Source of the DNA: Spinellus fusiger
Taxonomy: Eukaryota; Mucoromycota; Mucoromycetes; Mucorales; Phycomycetaceae
DNA length: 64,000 nt
Assembly (NCBI GenBank): GCA_025094145.1
Contig: JALLLS010000082.1
Span: forward strand, 1-64,000
Direction of reading: 5' to 3'
In this document: piece after piece, positions 41,763 through 53,773 of the stretch
Numbering within the stretch: the stretch's first letter is position 1
How the letters are laid out: every line of letters begins with the position of its first letter
Program-made: the position numbers and the translations under genes
Notes under the pieces: model-generated
The model's database searches: none
What the model was told of the DNA's origin: nothing
Seen by the model: only the letters and a program-made list of their open reading frames with translations

Positions 41763-44700
41763 ATGACAAGACTGTTTGATTCCAACAGTCAAGAAAGCCA
41801 AAGACCTTTATTATCCAATGCACCTCCAAAAAAATCCTACAGGCGCACCCGCCTTTTAACGTCCTTGGCTGTTGTGTCTGTGTTTGGACTGACATGCATC
41901 TATTTATCCCGAGAACTTCCCTCTGCTGCTTATGAACAGATCCAAACCAAGAGCATATGGAAAGACCCCACTGCTGCCACCCATGTAGTTGCCCCTGGTA
42001 TTTCATTCAATGCCTTCCGTTCAGGCCTTGGCAAGTGTCAGTCTATAGTGAGAGAGCGTACAAAGAGAGAAGAAAAACACCACCATCAAGAAGAGACAGT
42101 AGAGCGTCTTCGCAATCCAAGAACAGCCCAAGAGCCCAATACTCAGTTGTTGATTCGTAATGGCACCCTTTGGCTCCGGGATCATTATCTGTTGGGGGAT
42201 ATTCTCGTGGAGGGAGGATTGATCCGTCGTGTGGAACAGAGGATCGAGGCCCCTCGCAATGCGCGTGTTATTGATGCCAAGGGACGTGTTGTGACACCAG
42301 GAATTGTTGATATGCATTCTCATATGATGGTGAGCAGCTTTCCTGGATTGACCAGTGAAGATGATACCAATGAAGCTTCTCATCCAACCACCCCCTATGT
42401 AAGTGTCCAGATGCTTAGTGGCTGCAAGGTATAAACACATCTTTATTGTATGCACTAGCTGCGTGTTATCGATGCTATGAATCCAAGTGATCCTGGTATC
42501 AAAATAGTAGCCAGTGGTGGTGTGACGACCTCATTGATTCTTCCTGGTTCTGCTAATGTGATGGGAGGAGAAGCTGCTGTTGTTAAGCTGCGTCCTGTAG
42601 ACACCCTGTCTAATCACGACATGCTCATTACAGCAGGCACTGAGGAAAGAGATCAGGAAGTAGAATGGCGCTATATGAAAATGGCCTGTGGTGAAAACCC
42701 AAAAAATGTCTATGGCGGTCAAGGCATGCCCCAAACACGTAAGATCCACCTCCACCTCTTCTCTGTCTATGGTTATTGATCAAGGTGGGGATGGCAATGA
42801 CCACGAAAAAATGGATAGGTTTGGGTGAGAACTATCTGTTACGTAAGCGATTCCAGGAGGCACAGACCCTGAAGTATGCTCAGGACGACTGGTGTGATGC
42901 TGCCTTAAGAATCAATAGTACATTGGCAGAGGCAAAAGGATCTGATACCATTCCCCGGTTATCAGAAAGATTTCCAGAAGCATTAGAATTGGAGAGTTTG
43001 GTGGCTCTTTTGCGTCATGAAGTACTGTTGAATGTGCACTGCTATCTTCCTCATGACATTGAAGCCCTTATAAGCCATTCTGTTGAGTTTGGTTTTGAGA
43101 TTGCTGCTTTACATCATGCTTTGTCTGCTTGGCAAATACCAGATATTATTAAGCGTGCTTCTACCAATATCACAATTGCTACATTTTCAGGTAAATGTGT
43201 CATAGCGAACGAGTTTATTATAGTGTCCATGTATTCATCTTCTTTACCATGCTATAGATATGTGGGGTTACAAGGTAATATAAATATATACAATTACACA
43301 CAATTACACACAAAACTCACTTGTATGCATTGTATGGATAGGCTGAAGCATGGTCCCAGAATGTGAATGCACCTACCATTCTTGCCAATGCTGGTATCCC
43401 TGTTGCATTCAAGAGTGACCATCCCGTGCTTAATGCTGTAAGATATTTGTTACAGTAACTGACATTCCACTAACATGATATGGGAATGAGCTTAGCGTGA
43501 TTTGTTGTTTGAAGCACAAAAGGCCTATCATTATGGATTTGATGAACACTTGTCTCTGGCTGCCATTACAAATGTACCTGCCAAGGCATTAGCATTAGAC
43601 CATCGCATTGGAAGGTAAGCATAATACTATTTCTCTATTGGATTCCCATTACACCTCTTCCCACCCTCCTTTTCTTTTTCTTCAAGGAACAGACTGGTAT
43701 CTTTTTTTTTATAGATCTCTATCTCTATCTCTATAATAAACTAATGCACTGATAGTCTTGACGTGGGCAAGGATGCAGACATTGTCATTTGGGAAAGACA
43801 TCCTCTTCGTTTAGGAGCACGACCTCGTACTGTTATTGTTGATGGTGTTGAACTTGATTTCAAAGCCTCTTGGACAAAGAATCCAGATATGATGGCTATC
43901 AAAGAAGAGTTCTTAGAACCAGCAACAGCAGTGACAGAAGAAAAGAAGAAGAATGAGACTGTGGATAGTCCATCTTACTTGCCTTCTTTCCCTACTGCTA
44001 CCATGACATTGGAAGACCATGGATTGGGAAATACCATAGATATGAAGGAGGCGTGTGGTCCCAGAGTCAATTCGTTTGTGATGCGTAATATCAGCCAGAT
44101 CTACATGGGCCCTCAATCCACCTACTCTTCTGCCAATGGATCTGCACCTGCTTATCTGGTAGTGAAAAATGGAACCATTACGTGTATTGGATCAGAATGT
44201 AGCAGAGAGTATATCGATTGGCCAGTGTCTAGCCCAGTGTTTGAGATGGGAGGAGGTGTCATTATTCCAGTAAGAGGAATCCAGCTAATAAGATACGAGT
44301 GCAGTGACTAAGGATATGTTGTTATTGTTATTGTTATTGTTTAGGGTATCGTGTCTTCGGGTATTTCTCTTGGGTTGGTTGAAATTCAGTCAGAAGACAG
44401 CACTATGGATGGTGTAGCTAGTCATGATACGTCTTCCAGTGATTTGGCTCATACTGTAGTGAGAGCCATTGATGGATTGAAATTCAATGGACTTCATCTT
44501 CAAAGGGCACTCAAATCAGGTAAATACAGCAACCCATTACAATAATGCTACTACTACTATAAAGAAGAAAGAACAGTACTTATACTGTTTGTTAATAGGT
44601 AGCACTACCTCCATTAGTTCTCCTTTGAGTGGCTCTGATCTTCTTTCTGGTGTTTCAGCTGCTTTCAAAACAGGTGTTGAGAATACAGGTAAGGACAATA

Positions 44701-45484
44701 TTTTGTATTCTTGATATGACTTTTCATCTTCTTTGTTATGTTAGTATTGGATAGCAATGATGCCATTGTCAGTGAAGAAGCTGCTCTCCATTTTGTCATT
44801 GGATACAAAGGCAAAACTACTGTTTCTCAACAAATAGCCACCATCCGTGATCTTCTTATCTCTAATGTGGAAAAAGACCCATTGACCAATGTATTTGCCC
44901 GTGCTGCACAAGGCAAACTCCCTGTAGTGATCCAGACCGACAATAGGGATGAAATTGCCTCTATTCTTCAGATGAAGCAGCAGCTCTACCTCCGCTCCAA
45001 TAAGCAATATAGTGTCCAGTTCATTATCTATGGAGGTGCTGAAGCCTACTTGGTGGCAAGTCATTTGAAGCGCATGGATATTCCTGTGATTTTGATGTCT
45101 GCCCGTTGTATGCCTGGTAAATGGTCATCGCGTCTGTGCATGATGGGTCCTCCTTTGACTCCTTTGACTGGATTGGATGTATTGCTGAGACATAAGGTGA
45201 AAGTGGGACTGACTAGCACAGACCCTGAGAATGGAGATGCTGGTGGTTTGATATGGGAAGCGGGCTGGAATCTTGCCCATAATGACCAGCTTACTCCTTC
45301 TGATGCTATTGGACTGATAACATGGAACATTGCATCGATGTTTGGAATGCCCAAGGAGACGAGTACCCTGAAAGTAGGCCAGAAGGCTGAATTTGTAGCT
45401 TACAATGGCAACCCTCTTGAGTTTGGTGCTCGTGTGATGATGGTGTATGGTGGTGGTCATGCAGGTCCCTTGTGCTCTCTATAG
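41763..45484 (+). CDS. Membrane-anchored tandem amidohydrolase-superfamily protein
   Basis: Ten exons: 41763-42398, 42459-42738, 42785-43190, 43258-43274, 43342-43437, 43496-43614, 43756-44269, 44345-44519, 44599-44688 and 44745-45484; about 1020 aa. The N-terminus is cytosolic and basic (KKSYRRTR), then one membrane span (about residues 39-57, LLTSLAVVSVFGLTCIYLS), i.e. type II. The first amidohydrolase half has NGTLWLRDHYLLGDILVEGG, VVTPGIVDMHSHM (metal-binding HxH), LNVHCYLPHD, ALHHALSAW, DMWGY, FKSDHPV and DADIVIWERHPLRLG. The second half repeats the fold (AYLVVKNGTITCIGS, VIIPGIVSSGISLG, VIQTDNRDEIASIL, VKVGLTSTDPENGDAGGLIW, VGQKAEFVAYNGNPLEFGA) but has no HxH, so it is probably inactive. 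Substrate unknown; family members are often called imidazolonepropionase-like or CE9-like. The frame does not join between exons 2 and 3 with GT-AG sites (see findings). Confidence 0.85.
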
Positions 45485-45677
45485 TATACCCAAGAGAGTA
45501 GCCTAAGAGAACATTTTATATGTATCTATTCTTCTTTCTATCTTTTGTTTTATGTTTGTTTCTTGACAAGAGATTCTTACAAGATTATAAATTTTATTAT
45601 GACTGAGGGGTGAGCAAAACAACAGACAAATGCATAGAAGAAGAAAAAGAAAATGCATTTATGGAGGTTGGCTTTCA

Positions 45678-47188
45678 TTAAGCAGAACGCATCAGTCTAT
45701 CCGCTTCTTGTGGATCAATGAGTTGATCATAATGATGGAATTCATAAGCAGGAGGTGGATGACAGAGATGGGATTCTTGTGGATCAAACGTATCTTGTGG
45801 ACGCTGGAAGGGGTTGTTGGGAGTGTTTACAGTAGAAGGCTCTGAATAAAGATAGAGAGAGAGTCAGCACAAATACTACTACAAATAATACAAATGGAAG
45901 GAATCTATTTACCATGGGTCTGTGCAGATCCATTGGGCGTATTCTGAGGACGTTGTTCTAATACATTGTCTATAGTGAGTGAATGGGCTATTGTCTATAA
46001 GTTACCTTGCTGGGATGGACGACTGGGCATTGGAGGTGGAAATCGGAATTCGTCTAGAAAGGCAAAGTAAAAAAGTAGTTGTATAAATCCCAATGGACGT
46101 TCTTTTTATACTATTCTACTCACTGTAGGGCTGACCATTCCAAGGATGGCTGGTGTGTCGGTGTCCATTGGGCCAAATGGGCGTGAGGCAATGTGGAAGA
46201 GCTCCAGGCCTTATTCCATAGAGCCCAATAAAAGTGTGTTATAATTGAATGCCCTCTGCATGATGATGACGGGTAAGTTTACTAGTCTTCTTACCTATGA
46301 TGTGGGTGGTTGAATCTATGTCGTGCTCTTTGATCTTCCAAGTGGTATCTTTCTACGAGTCTTGTATAGATAGTAGAGGCTTTGATGAGGGCATCTGATA
46401 GAATACGTTTTATATTACAGTGGATCATAGTCTATTACATTGCACCACTTCTTAATACTTACTATGGCCTGTACCAAGAAGAGAACGAACCGACGCTATT
46501 CCTACCTGCATATGAGTCCATACATTCTTCATTGGGACTTACCAAGGGGAGGTTGAGAAGGTTGAGAAGGTAGAGAAGATGTGGGATAGGGTGATATACT
46601 ATGGGGATAGGATATAAGCTCCCAATGTCCCAGACCTTGAGTGCCTGTTGGTACAAGTGGCTGGGATGCTCTCTAAGGACAGACAGTGTTAGAGACAGAG
46701 AGTATTAGTGGTTGGAGGTTGATTGATAAGGACCAAGGCTGTTTACATAGGGTAAGTGGGGTGGTAGAGGTGTGTAGATGGGTCTGTTGTGGTTTCTATG
46801 AGTGAATGAGTGTCTTTCTCTCTCTTTCTCTGTACCTTTCAGATAGCTGACTAAGTAGTTGTGAAAACAGTTGTGTGGGTGGTGGGTTGGGTGGTGGAAT
46901 GGGGTGTCCTATCGACTCTCTACTAGAATGAAGATTGGACCGCCCGGTACTCCGCCCAGTGGTTGCTCTTCTGGGGAGTGCAGGTACTGAGTGCTGTGAA
47001 GAAGACGATATGGAAGGCAATGACTGCTTAGCATCCGACATGGCAAGCATAACATTAAAAGCAACTGTCAGGTCTCCTTGGGAAGACCTCAGCACATCCT
47101 CAACGACTTCTGGCTCAGAGTCAGGAAAGGCTTCTCTTAGTGTTATTAGGTGGTTTGCATAGAAAGGGTTTGTCATGAGTGTTGACAT
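45678..47188 (-). CDS. CUE-domain protein, Pro/Gln-rich
   Basis: Seven exons on the minus strand: 47188-46836, 46670-46543, 46394-46295, 46209-46124, 46053-46006, 45969-45913 and 45841-45678; 311 aa, every junction GT-AG and in frame. Residues about 8-52 form a CUE ubiquitin-binding domain (NPFYANHLITLREAFPDSEP, VVEDVLRSSQGDLTVAFNVM): FP and DLxxAxxxLL-type positions are present. A Ser/Arg/Pro-rich tail follows, with a short helical part in exon 3 (DALIKASTIYTRLVERYHLE) and a Pro/His/Gln-rich C-terminus ending in MRSA. CUE proteins bind mono-ubiquitin or ubiquitin chains in ER-associated degradation, endocytosis or autophagy. No membrane span was seen, so a soluble adaptor is likely. Confidence 0.85.
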
Positions 47189-47356
47189 GAGAGTTTCCTT
47201 CTTTCTTTCTTTTTCAGTAATTTTATTATGGAATATTCTATATGCTATAATTATCCCAGGTAAGCTGTGTGGTGAGAATAGAAAGATAATCTACCATTGA
47301 CACGCACGCACACACATACTATGCACCTGTTCTGTCTTTAGCCATAGATGCCTATT

Positions 47357-47505
47357 TATTAGTGTTATTATTATTGATATTAGTGTTATTATTATTGATA
47401 TTAGTGTTATTATTATTGATATTAGTGTTATTATTATTATCACTATTAGTGTTATTATTATCACTACCAGTGTTATTATCACTGTTATTATCACTGTTAT
47501 TTTAT
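47357..47505. repeat. (TTATTA/TGATATTAG)n repeat
   Basis: Units of TATTAGTGTTATTATTATTG and later TATCACTATTAG/TATCACTG, in the spacer between the FUN14 stop (47567) and the CUE gene start (47188). Confidence 0.9.
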
Positions 47506-47566
47506 TCTACTTGCATCAAGTACATTGTTTTCTCAACTAAGAATTCACTGTAGACTTCATTCTGCT

Positions 47567-48414
47567 TTAGATATATTGAATACCAATATAAAAACCAGCT
47601 AAAAAGGTAGACTTGAATTGAAGATTATGAGTCAACAGTCCCATCAGTCTATCGCGTGTTGACACTAGATCACGTCTTGTGACTCGCCCATCACCATCCA
47701 CGTCGAGGGTTTGTCGATAGCTGCCCTCCAACCGATCCCAATGAATGGAAATATACCCTTTGTAGGATAGATACTAGTAGAAGAAAGAAAGACAGTCGAT
47801 GAGAAGCAGTTCTGTTCCTCTAGACTACCTGTAGCAGTGTAAACCCAGCACCAATGGTCAGCACAAACAGCTTCCCCACTTTCTTAATCAAATAGCCAGT
47901 GCAAATGCCTAAGAATGCACCAAAGGATATTTCACCCTTGCGAATAAAAGGCTGTTTCTTTCCTTGGACTGAGAGTGCCACGTCCTGTGCTATGGATTTG
48001 ACAGCACCTGTATCTGTGGTGGTAGAACCAAAAGAAAAGATGGATCCTAAACGACAATGCGAGTCACTATAGAATGTCCTCTGGTAGAACACTTCTCTTA
48101 CCCTGACACTCGATAGGCTGCTTGGGAAAGATGGCGCGGCTTGCACTACTGACAGCAGCCAGCCCCAATACCTTTGTGGTCATGGCCACACCCCCACGCA
48201 GACCCAATAGTGGCTTGGCAGTGGCAGTAGAGGTGGAGGTGGCTTTAATAGAAGCAGTAGCTGTAGAAACACGCGACAATGGGCATAATGTATTGATAGA
48301 CGCCACTGTCTGTTGTTGGAGGGCTGCGGGACGTGACAGCACGTGGGGTGTTCCATAAGGAAGACGCACGATTGAGGCGTTGAAGGAACGAAGACACTGA
48401 CGAGTACGATACAT
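47567..48414 (-). CDS. FUN14-family mitochondrial protein with EF-hand-like loop
   Basis: Three exons on the minus strand: 48414-48102, 48046-47829 and 47773-47567; 245 aa. The start MYRTRQCLRSFNASIVRLPY is chosen because it opens an arginine-rich, acid-free mitochondrial-type presequence. The FUN14 core spans exons 2-3: FGAFLGICTGYLIKKVGKLF, LTIGAGFTLLQYLSYKGYIS, IHWDRLEGSY, and at the end FLAGFYIGIQYI. FUN14 proteins (FUNDC1 in animals) sit in the outer mitochondrial membrane and act in mitophagy or ER-mitochondria contact. No LC3-interacting YxxL-type motif was found in the usual N-terminal place. Between the two hydrophobic parts is DVDGDGRVTRRD, a 12-residue EF-hand-type calcium loop. 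TCAC-type repeats (48461-48486) lie just upstream of the start. Confidence 0.85.
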
Positions 48415-49174
48415 AACAACGGGAAGAAAACAAAAAATAAGAGTGACGCAGTTTGCACTCACTCACTCACTCACTCACTCACTCATATTCACTCACACTT
48501 CTGTCCACGAGAGAGCAGTGCGCTAACATGATGCTGAGATTTCGTGGCTTGTGATAGCACCTGACCAATGACGATCATGGAATCCCCAGTGGGTGGAGTT
48601 CATGCTAGGTGTGTATGCAACCATTTGATCTCCCTTTGCCTTGGGTGGCACCAAGATCTGCCTTACATGTTCTTTATTATCTATTATCCTTTTTGAGATG
48701 AGAAAACAAATCATATGTGATAGTAAATATAAAAGAAAAAGGTACAAACAGTCTATCTTTAGCATGGCCAATGTTATTACCAGCAGACTTGTATCTGTAG
48801 CCATGCCAATTACATAATTCGACTTACTGGTCTATGCGTTGGTACATGCATAGGCATAGACATGTGTGATTTATTTAGCTCAAAAAGAGGGTTACTATAC
48901 AGGGTGGCAATAATAACAAAAGGCACTGCTATAGATGACATAGTATCTGTGTCCACATGCTATGTGGGTGATGCTGGTGGGTTTTCAGCTATCACCTATT
49001 TGCCTATGGTCTGTGTCTGATAATAATGATAGCAAAATGTCCCCTATAAAAGCATATTCCTAAGCATGTTTGTTTTTAACGAACAATATCAACCCATCTT
49101 CCCTATTATTGCACAACTTCTACACTATACTTTATCTTTTAAACACTCTAAGCAAGAAAGAAAAAAACACTAAA
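48415..49174. promoter_or_regulatory. Divergent promoter region, FUN14 / TRP-like channel
   Basis: A 760-bp spacer between divergent ATGs. It holds a (CACT)n tract (about 48461-48486) near the FUN14 start. On the channel side is CTATAAAAGC (about 49043-49052), about 125 bp before the channel ATG, a plausible TATA box. Confidence 0.55.
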
Positions 49175-52100
49175 ATGCCTCCAATTTGTGAGAAGACCGT
49201 GATTGAAGGCTTCAAAAAGGAGTGTCCTGTCACCATCTGCATGGACCCTGAGAATACAACCAAAGACTATCATGTATTGCGTTTTAATGGTGTCAATGAA
49301 ATTCAACAAGAACCGCCTTTTATTGAAGTATCTCAAGACAAACGCCATGTGTTGGCCTATCAAAAGAAAAAAAACACTATTACTGTGCATAAAATCGAAA
49401 AGAGCGAACTAGGAAATGTTCAAGTCCAATACACCGGATTTCTCATTCATTTTCTTACCTCTATGGATCTACCCCATTATTTTTTTGTCAGTATTGCTTC
49501 TGGAGGAGAGTATGTGGCTGTCTCCTGGTCACCCACACAAGAAGAGCAGAATATAGCCTCCCAGCAGTCATTTTGTTGCATTTACAAGGCACCCCATCAT
49601 CCCTCTTTCTCTTTGCATTCTACAGACAATGGATTCTATACAACACCTTATCGTAAAATTAAATTTCAAGGGAGCTGCAGATTTCTACCTGACAATAGAC
49701 TTGCATTAGTCAATCTCGATCATATAAAAGTGTACAACACAGCCTTCCAATTCGTATATCTGATTGACCTGATGCAGTTGTATCACAGCCCATGGAAATA
49801 TGTACCCCCACCTGCCATGGGAACTCAGAGTCCAGGTCCAAGGGGAGCCCATAGGAACCACTGGATGCCCATCAATACCACTGCTTCTAGCCTTTCTTTT
49901 ATGATGCAATGTATTCACAGAGGTGTCTTGTTAAGCTATGATGCTGAAGATACTCTGCTGCGTCTATGGTCTGTTCAGGACGGTCACTTGATCATCTCTC
50001 TCAAGACTCTATGTGACAGCAGCTCTGTCTTTGATATCTCGAGCAATGGTGGTCTTTTCGCAAAATACACAGCCAGCAGCAGAACCAGTGCCATTGAATT
50101 ATTCGATATTGAAAGTGGTCTTCTGGTCAACAAACTCAAGCTTAAGAATAAATATGTCCACAAGTCACTTGCTCATGTTGCCTTTATGGAAAGAGATCAT
50201 TACGTGGTGGCCATGTCCCGAGAAAAACCTCTTTCTCGATTCCCAAATCATACTTCTTCTCTTTCAAAGGAAACTGTCATTGTAATTGAAGTCTGGGATG
50301 TTACTACTGGTGTTTCCATTGCTTACCAAGAGACAGAAAGTCGACCCTCTTCAGAGAATATGTCCATGCTGATAGGGCACCCCTCTTACTCCGGATCTGC
50401 ACTTTTATTAGAGTTCGATCATTCGATTCAGCTATGGGGTCGGTTTCTCTGCTTATTCCCGTACCTTAACAAAAAAAACATATACAAGAGTTCCAATGAG
50501 CCTAAAGAGTGTCCTTGGGGCCAACAGACTCCTATTATTCCCAACGTTGGGAAAATTCATCAGCAATATGATTTGTTGGAATCAGAATTCCATGATAACC
50601 ATGCCCTCTCTTCTGGAATTGCCAGTTACTTTCTCGATGAGTCCAATACCAGGGTCCTTCGTATTGGAAGATACTCTGTCCAAGTCTGGTTGACCAAGAA
50701 AACCACAAAGCAAAGACATCAGCAAAGCCAAGAATATACCAATCCTGTCAAACAGGGTGACATTGAATCATTGAGGCTTCACAAGCTTCTCTACATCTAC
50801 TGTGTGCCGTTGCATCTCTCCAAGCCAAAAGTGACTCTCAGGCCAACTCAGGGAAGATCCCTTGGTGCAGTATGCATTCAGTGGCAAAAAAACACGCTTA
50901 GGCAGGTGTACGAGGAAGACAGTCAAGTCTTTCCTCCACCCTTTCTGACTCCTACTGTTGATTTCCAACAAGGTCTTTATCGTTTGTTGGTGACTCTTGA
51001 TCATTCAAAGGAAGAAAGAAAGAAAGAGTCTGAGATGAGAAACCTTGAACATGATATTGAACTTTACATTCCATTGACATCTCAGAATGCATCTTTTATC
51101 TCCTTGCAAAACATGTATAAAGCATTGCCATCAGTATTACTGTTGAAGGATTTCTTTGTAAATAAGAATTGGAAGGTAGTTTCTAATCTTACTTATTTTT
51201 TTATTGTGTATTTACTAAAATCTCTTCTCTTTCTCTCTCTTTCTCTATCAATGGTATTTATATTATCAGAGCCACCACTTTGATACAATCGTGAAACAGA
51301 TACACAATAATATCCAATACAGTGTCTATTTTAGAACTTCCTTCTTTGAAACTATTGCTGGAAATCAAGCCCTATATCAATTGCTTCGGTACCCAGAGTA
51401 CGATACAATGGTGTCTTCTATTTTGGATGGATCAGTAGATATCAAAACATGTTTTTATGATGTGTATCGCAAAGAGAGTTCTTTGACAGTCGCCATCCAA
51501 TACGGATCCACAAAAACCATCAAACTACTCGTTGATTATATTATCAATGCTTCAAAGAAGACTGGCCCTGGATACTTGGTCATTTTTATGAGAGCCTTGC
51601 CTATGTTATGTGAACATTGCCCTGGTAATATACACTTTACATTAAAGAAGATTGAACTATTGATAATAATAAGAGTATTTTTCTTTAGACTTAATAGCCG
51701 AATGGATTCGTCGTCTCTCTTATGTACCAGCCAACCACACCTATCCTTTAGTCTCCAGAGACTCCCCTTTGCTTCCTCAGCACAATATGTCCACCTCAAA
51801 GGAAGAGTTATGGAGTTTCGTCATGTGTGAACAGCTACCAATGTACCAGGGTTTTCAACAAAACACATGGTACATGCTTAAAAAATACATTACTTCCTTT
51901 ATCTTATGGAAGAGTAACAAGAAATACTATTCTCGTAATGGCAAACCTCTATGCAAATCAACCAAGTCCAGCGATGCTTCATTTTTCCAAAGCAATCAAA
52001 AGCCTCACTTTGCTACGCTTTGTGTTGTTCCATTGCCCAACTACACAACCTACACATCAAACACTCGTTTACCTGATAAGATCCTTTCTAATGGACCTCC

Positions 52101-53528
52101 TGGCCTTACTTTAGATTACTTTCCTTCCAGTCTGTTTACGGCCCAAGCCTCTATTGGAAATAGTGAGGTCTTCAAGAGTGGAGAACCAGTCATGGAAGCC
52201 ATGCTTCTTTATAAATGGCATACTTTTGCAAAGGCTCGGTTCTTTTTGATCTATTTGATTTACATTGGGTATTATGCTCTTTATTCTATCAATGTGGCCT
52301 TTTCAAAAGAAGTCTTTGGGTATATGGAAGAAAGTGACTCTATCACTTTTGTACATTATTTATCTTTGGTATTGATGATGACAATTTCTGTTGGATTGGT
52401 GATCCAGGAAACTCGCCAGATTATGGCTAGTCCAAAGAACTATTTTCGGCTGTTTTATAACTATATTTCACTTGTGTCTGTTTTCTTACCAACATTTGCA
52501 GCTGTTATCATTGTTTCTGGAAACGAGTGTCCGGTAAAAAAAATAGTGGAAAAGATATTGTTATTGTATTTGTAACTTATCTTTTACAGATTGAACTAGC
52601 GGCCATTTCTGTCTTGATTTTATGGCTTCATGCTATTGTGCGTCTAAGGATACTTAAAGAATTCGTAAGGACACAATACTGTTTTTTCTTTCTTTCTTTC
52701 TTCTTCTCACCCTTTGAATGATTAGGGCATCATGGTAGAAATTGTTGTACAGATCAGCAAACAAGTGTTTCCCATGTTCATATTACTGATCATTACTGTG
52801 TTTGCATTTACACATACATTTATCGTGCTACTTCATAATGAAAGCAATGATATTTTTTCTCGGAAATACGAGGGCTTAGTGAATAGTACTTACCCCGTGG
52901 TCATAACTGCTTCAGATGATCTCCAAGAAAATAAGTTTCAGAACTTGAGTACTGCCTTGAAAGCCGTCTGGCTTTTCATCCATGGTGATTGGGGAGCTAT
53001 CAATGATCGTCCAGTGGAGAATCGAACTTTAGTCACCATACTTACTTTTATACTGTCTTTTACAACCACCTTTATTCTTTTGAACATACTAATGTAAGTG
53101 GAAGAATGAAGAAAGGCGGATAAAAAGATATCTAATTCAATTGTAATTTCTACAGTGCTTTGATGACAGATGTTGTGGACAGAGTGAAACGTAAAGGAAA
53201 AAGAGTATGGTAGGTTTATCACTACGTGCTATGTTATTATTATTATTATTATTTTGAAAGATAATCATATGCTAATGTATTTTTGTATTATTTTAGGATT
53301 AGCTACTTGGCTGGTAAGTTATGAAAATCTCCAAACATTCAAATAGTAATTTATTCATTTGTATATATATATATGTGTGTGTGTTTGTGGATAGAATCTA
53401 TTACTGAAATTGAATTATACTGGTGTTTTCCATGGGAACGTCGTAACAAAAGATACAATCCCAACTATATTTACTATGTTGCTTATAACCGCACTGTGGA
53501 TGAATATACAAAAAGTCTACCCGAATAG
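49175..53528 (+). CDS. WD40-like plus six-TM TRP-like ion channel
   Basis: Eight exons: 49175-51175, 51270-51624, 51689-52533, 52590-52664, 52726-53093, 53156-53209, 53297-53313 and 53395-53528; 1282 aa, all junctions in frame. ATG at 49175 (AAAATGCC) is the first Met after an AT-rich leader. Residues 1 to about 660 look like a beta-propeller (FLPDNRLALVNLDHIKVYN, DTLLRLWSVQDGHLIISL, IEVWDVTTG). A helical, ankyrin-like stretch follows (SSLTVAIQYGSTKTIKLLVD). The channel part has six spans: FFLIYLIYIGYYALYSINVA, FVHYLSLVLMMTISVGLVI, YISLVSVFLPTFAAVIIV, AISVLILWLHAIVRLRIL, VFPMFILLIITVFAFTHTFI, a pore loop (LSTALKAVWLFIHGDWGAI), and TILTFILSFTTTFILLNIL. The span order and pore loop fit the ion-transport/TRP superfamily; a calcium-permeable channel in plasma or vacuolar membrane is likely but not proven. 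Confidence 0.88.
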
Positions 53529-53773
53529 ACACTGTACATACAATAACTCAAAGGTCCACTACCTTTCAGTCCTCTATCTATTTACTCCCTATTTTTATAT
53601 ATATTTATACGTATATGATTCTTATTTATGTCAATAATCTACAATAGCCTAAATCCATATGTTTTTCTTTTAGTAACCTCTATTATTAAAATACAAATTG
53701 TACAAAGTATACGATTTTTTTGAAAGGTTCTTCTTTAGCAAATGATAATATAATTCTATAACAAAAATCAGTT

